Notes under the pieces: generated by a model
What the model was told of the DNA's origin: nothing
The model's input: the letters and a program-made list of their open reading frames with translations, nothing else
Databases searched by the model: none
Shown here: piece by piece, positions 60,303 to 64,000 of the stretch
Position numbering within the stretch: the stretch's first letter is position 1
Layout of the letters: each line of letters begins with the position of its first letter
Assembly (NCBI GenBank): GCA_032821775.1
Contig: JAVLRN010000006.1
Coordinates: 1,054,001 to 1,118,000 of the forward strand
From: Sanguinoderma infundibulare
Lineage: Eukaryota; Basidiomycota; Agaricomycetes; Polyporales; Polyporaceae
Length of the DNA: 64,000 bases
Direction of reading: 5' to 3'
Program-made: the position numbers and the translations under genes

Positions 60303-60503
60303 ACGATTGATTTAGGTCACAATAGTTGCATGTGAATGAAACGTATGTATTATCGAAGAAGACCTGCCGCAGAGGGGAGCACGCCATGAGCCAAGCGACC
60401 CCGTCTATGCGATGAGTTATGTGCATGGGTGATGCTTCAGCGACAGGTGTGTTCATCGTACCTCTATCAAGCTCAAAGTCATTAAGGACCACCATGACAT
60501 GAA

Positions 60504-60809
60504 TTATGTTGTTCCTGCTGGATTTGGGGCAGGATTAGAGACAGTCTGCACGCGTTCGTACAGCTCTCGTTTCTGTAGTGACTGCTTCAGGTCGTCCTCC
60601 CTCTGCCTCATCTTCTCCCGTCGTCGTTCATCATCCCTGACGACCCCTTGGTACATTGTCTAGAATTACAGACAATCATTGCAGGGTTTACAAAGCATCT
60701 ACAGACCACATACCTCACGTTCCGTCACCTGCAAATGGTGTACACCCCAGACGATGAGTACTGAACTCAACATGGCAACTCCGAGCGTGAACTTGGCCGC
60801 ACGCGACAT
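60504..60809 (-). CDS. PET117: PET117, cytochrome c oxidase assembly factor
   Basis: PET117 is a small mitochondrial protein needed for assembly of complex IV, linking heme A synthesis to Cox assembly (family knowledge). Two exons, 60714-60809 and 60504-60659, give 83 residues. MSRAAKFTLGVAMLSSVLIVWGV is a short N-terminal segment with one hydrophobic helix, followed by HHLQVTERE|TMYQGVVRDDERRREKMRQ, which matches the invariant PET117 pattern of a helix, His/Gln-rich linker, GV-RD-ER. The rest is a charged helix (EDDLKQSLQKRELYERV) and a short tail ending AGTT at TAA 60506-60504. It is too short to be seen as a full single open frame. It shares a 235-bp promoter with the CUE2-like gene. Confidence 0.87.
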
Positions 60810-61044
60810 GGTGGTGACTGAGGCTGACTCCTCTGTGAGCCAAAGATGGCGTATGACGATGGCAACGGGGGACGAGAGGAGGCAAGGATGGAGACTCGAC
60901 GGAGGCAAACGTGAAAGGAGGTGATCGGAAAGCCAGAAGCGCCGATAGTGTCAGCCGCGGACGCCGACTCATAGCCTCTCATAACCCTTCATCCCATCCA
61001 CCAACCCTCAACCCCACACACCATCCTAGTATACCCAACGCACC
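60810..61044. promoter_or_regulatory. Shared divergent promoter of PET117 and the CUE2-like gene
   Basis: 235 bp between the two start codons. A GC-poor, CA-rich stretch (60985-61040) precedes the plus-strand ATG. No TATA box. Confidence 0.5.
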
Positions 61045-63168
61045 ATGACATCACAACCTACCGTTCAGGACATTCTACAGGTGCGCCCCGGCTGCTCTTG
61101 GACAGCCGCCAAGTCGCTCAAGTTACCTCGGCAAACCTCCCGGTATCTTGCAGAACGAATTTTCTCCGCCCCTCGATAGCTCACTCGTCGCAGCCATAGT
61201 CGCGGACTACGTCTCTGGAGACGAAGTGAAGAGGCAAGATGAACTCCTCCAGCTGCGCGAAATCCTGACCAACCTCGCGTCGGAGGCGGAGAAGGAGATC
61301 GTCGACTCGGACGAGCTCTCGCTTTCTGGTCTCTCCCACCTGCACATCTCTTCTCCCTCGCTCGCGGACGACACATCGAGCTCGTTTGATTACTCTTCTG
61401 GGGACAACTCTGGCTATACCTCCACTGGTTCCGTCTCCGAGGCTTCCGGCCAGCCTCTCAGCCACCTACTCGTTTTCCTTCGCGCCGGTTTTCCTCAAGT
61501 CTCTGTCGATAAGTTGAAGGCTATCTTGGTCAACCATGGAGGCAACCCAGACGATCTGGACATGGAAGCATTGGTGGATGAGGTCTTCGCGGCTGAGTAC
61601 TTGCGCGAACTGGAGGAGCGTGGTTTAGATGAGTCAGAGTCGAAGGAGATGGGATACGAAGCGCCTTGGGAGCTGGTGGAGAGGAAGAAGAAGGGGTCGC
61701 CGAAGCACAAGAGGCACTTCAAGAAGGGTACGAGTTTCACGCTCGTCGATGTTCGCCAACAGCAGCACGCTCGCCCAAACCCATCAAGCTCCAGTCCCCG
61801 TCCCGCGGTCCCCGATCCGTGGACGCAACTCGCTTCTGTCGCCTCCCTCCTGGCCACGCTCATCCCATCGCAAACCGCCTCTTACTTTCAATCCGTCTTC
61901 CATTCTCCGAACTACTCGTCCCCCGGTCAGGCCTTGCGCGCAGCCATGGTCCAAATCGCGCGCCAGGTATCGAAGCACTCGAGCGACGAGCTTACCGAGG
62001 GGGAGAGCCCTCTTCTCTTCAGCATGTTCGAGGTGCTCACCACGTCCGAGATGTACTCCGGTCTCAACGTCGAGGAGCGCGACCAGCTCCTCGAGGACGC
62101 GCTCTTCGCCCTCCGCGCCACGGGCGGGGACCCGAACACCGCCCTGGACGTCGTCCAGGTCCTCGTCGAACTCGATGCGGATCTGACCAGCAAAGAATTC
62201 GCTTGGGGCGTCTACCACCAGAAGGCACCCCAGCTCAAGGCCACGGCGAAGCTGCCATCCGGTCCGCCGAACATACCGCCCCCACCCAACATACCGCGTC
62301 GCTCCCAGACGCTTTCCTCGCCTTCCGGTTCCGAGAAGTCCCGCGCGTGCCAGTACGCATGGAAGACAATCCCTGCTAAGCCCAGTCCGGACGGCCCGCA
62401 CCCGTTGGATGGCGTCATCCGCGCATACACGAGTCAGTCGTCGACGAAGCCTGCGCGCAAGGTGCGCGGTAGCGGGAACGGGAACGGCAAGGGTGGGAAG
62501 GGAGACGTTGGTGAGCTTGAGAGGGCGAGCAAGGTCGCGGCGGCAAGGAGGCAGTGGGAGTTGCAAGAGCAGAGGAGGGCCGCGCTTCGCGAGGCGGGGA
62601 AGGCATGGCAGAAGGGGACCTCGAAGAACCATGGCGGCGAGATCGCGTTCTACTTTGCTGAGAGGGTGGGTTCGCTTCGTTCGCATCGTTGCGGCGCGTT
62701 GCCTCATATGTGGTGTTGTGTGTGCAGGCGCGAGAGCTGCAGGAGGAAGCGCAAAGGGAGCAGCTTAAACGCGCTCGAGAAATAGTCATGAGCAGTCGGT
62801 CAGTAATTTCTTTTCTGGTGTTCAGCCCGGACGTGAGGCTGATCCGCTTACGTTCACAGTTCGGTGTCCCCGACCAGCGAAAGCATTGACTTGCACGGTC
62901 TCATCGTTGCCGAGGCTGTCGCCATATCGCGCGAGTATCTCGCGGAGCACTTCAGTGGTACGTGTTGTCCAGCGTTCACATGGAAAATAGTCGTTCATCC
63001 TGCCTTTTGATAGGCAAAGCCGTGAGGATCATTACTGGCCGCGGCAAACACTCATTCAATGGCGTGGGTGTCCTCGGCCCTGCCGTGCGGAACGCTTTGA
63101 CCTCAGACGGATGGATCGTCGACACGTTCGACGGCGGCGTCATCGTCCGCGGTACCGAAGCTTATTGA
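61045..63168 (+). CDS. CUE2-like CUE/DUF1771/Smr-domain protein
   Basis: Homologous in layout to yeast Cue2, the endonuclease that cuts mRNA in no-go decay, and to N4BP2-type proteins. Exon 1 is MTSQPTVQDILQ, then a GTGCGC intron, then one long exon to 62667. Residues ~100-165 form the CUE-type ubiquitin-binding segment (HLLVFLRAGFPQVSVDKLKA, LVNHGGNPDDLDMEALVDEV). A DUF1771 helix follows (RRQWELQEQRRAALREAGKA, GGEIAFYFAER|ARELQEEAQREQL), then the Smr domain: SIDLHGLIVAEAVAISREYL, RIITGRGKHSFNGVGVLGPAV and VDTFDGGVIVRG, ending EAY at TGA 63166-63168. The Smr motifs DLHGL and TGRGKHS, needed for nuclease activity in this class, are intact. The linker between is Ser/Pro-rich with a PPPPN run. 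Confidence 0.92.
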
Positions 63169-64000
63169 CCGTGCGAGAGAAACACGACCAGTGCGTGTCT
63201 CGACAATCGTCTTTTCACGTAAACGTCCAGACTTCCGTTTGTCGCTAGAATTAGGCTCGTGTCCACCAGGTTTGTTATACCCCCCATCTTGTGTAGCGAT
63301 ACATTATTTTATTGGTGTATCGAGTAGTTTCCTGCTTACCCTGCTACGTCTGTTGTAGTGCTCTCTTATATACCCCTTCCTAGGTGCGCCCAGGCCTAGG
63401 TGTAGCGATGCTACTGACTCGCATGTTCGCCGTTCTTACTCCAGTCTAAAGCTTGTTCCCCGATGTAGCGTGATGAGACTTCAGCTCGATGCCCGAACGG
63501 CAGTCCACGTGGTGTTCCTTTAACGCTCTCCGCGCAAGGTCCGAGGAAGATCTTTTATCATGCTGTCACGCCATACCTGCCTGACGTTATGTTCCTTGTT
63601 AGTCTCACAGGCCTTGAAAGTCATTGTACGCATGCGCTTTCAAGACTATCGACGTACTAAAAGATGATATAGGTTCACTTCGACCTCCGGAAGGGTTGGA
63701 ACCTGCAGAAAATGCTAACGCTGGAAGGCAGGAAGGTTTACCCGACGGTTACTTATGCCGATGCGAATTGGCGCCCCCCTGATTCCTGCGCCCGGTCCTC
63801 GTTCGACCTCCCACAGAAGACCCCACCAACGTGAACGACCACCATGACTCGGGATTTGATGACTCAATCGTTCTGCCTCCCCCCACCTCCCCCGCCAATG
63901 GGGCGCCGAGGCCCTGCGCTCCGGCTCAATCACGGTTCCTCGAAGTGCGGTATTCAAATACCCATCGTCTGCTGGCCGCTTTTTCGAACCTGCTGCTCCG
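63169..64000. other. 3' region of the CUE2-like gene and right window edge
   Basis: 832 bp with no supported gene. A minus-strand frame 63715-63957 has no motif. The sequence TTCGAACCTGCTGCTCCG at the very edge resembles the end of a tRNA on the minus strand only weakly and cannot be judged without the next bases. Confidence 0.4.

Overview
The window is nuclear DNA of a filamentous basidiomycete, most likely a plant- or wood-decaying agaricomycete. The evidence is a dense, GC-rich gene layout, many short introns (about 50-70 nt, GT-AG with recognisable CTAAC/CTGAC-type branch sites), shared divergent promoters of a few hundred bases, and protein families typical of such fungi: secreted sedolisin protease, a GH127-type arabinofuranosidase, a tandem dienelactone hydrolase family and a vanillin/salicylaldehyde-type aldehyde dehydrogenase. 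Splice structures were worked out by eye by joining frames at GT/AG sites. Where the text says a phase sum closes, the spliced length is an exact multiple of three. No tRNA, rRNA, CRISPR array, transposon or viral gene was recognised. Layout left to right: the 3' end of an unknown gene (2-548, +); HGH1 (848-2532, -) sharing a 197-bp promoter with SPT20 (2730-5254, +); a 2.3-kb gap; a GATA-factor gene (-); an unknown nuclear-type protein (10220-12056, -); DED1 RNA helicase (-) divergent from SEC72 (+); APP1 phosphatidate phosphatase (-); three tandem dienelactone hydrolase genes (20048-24242, -) whose upstream regions are duplicated with them; SDS3 (-). The middle third holds a secreted GH127-type enzyme (27245-30498, -) divergent from a secreted S53 tripeptidyl peptidase (32229-34640, +), the TFIIIC90-like subunit (35070-38383, -), a small acidic protein (38939-39587, +), a 2.2-kb gap, a MYND-finger protein (-), the exon-junction protein Y14/RBM8A (+) and HP1 (+). 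The right part has a membrane-anchored Ser/Ala-rich protein (46273-49069, -), an unknown Ser/Pro/Arg-rich protein (49940-51929, +), a SIR2-family sirtuin (52367-55386, +) ending only 35 bp from the stop of a convergent KAT14/ATAC2-like acetyltransferase (55422-57024, -), an aldehyde dehydrogenase (58197-60302, +) with a perfect 39-bp inverted repeat inside an intron, PET117 (60504-60809, -) divergent from a CUE2-like CUE/DUF1771/Smr protein (61045-63168, +). Functionally the window is rich in chromatin and transcription genes (SAGA SPT20, Sin3/Rpd3 SDS3, TFIIIC, HP1, SIR2, KAT14-like, GATA), interleaved with RNA/translation housekeeping (DED1, Y14, HGH1, CUE2-like), ER import (SEC72), respiration (PET117) and a set of saprotrophic enzymes. 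The most unusual observations are the intronic 85-bp hairpin, the lineage-specific DLH triplication with a GC-AG intron in one copy, the tail-to-tail deacetylase/acetyltransferase pair, and a vertebrate-ATAC2-like acetyltransferase in a fungus.
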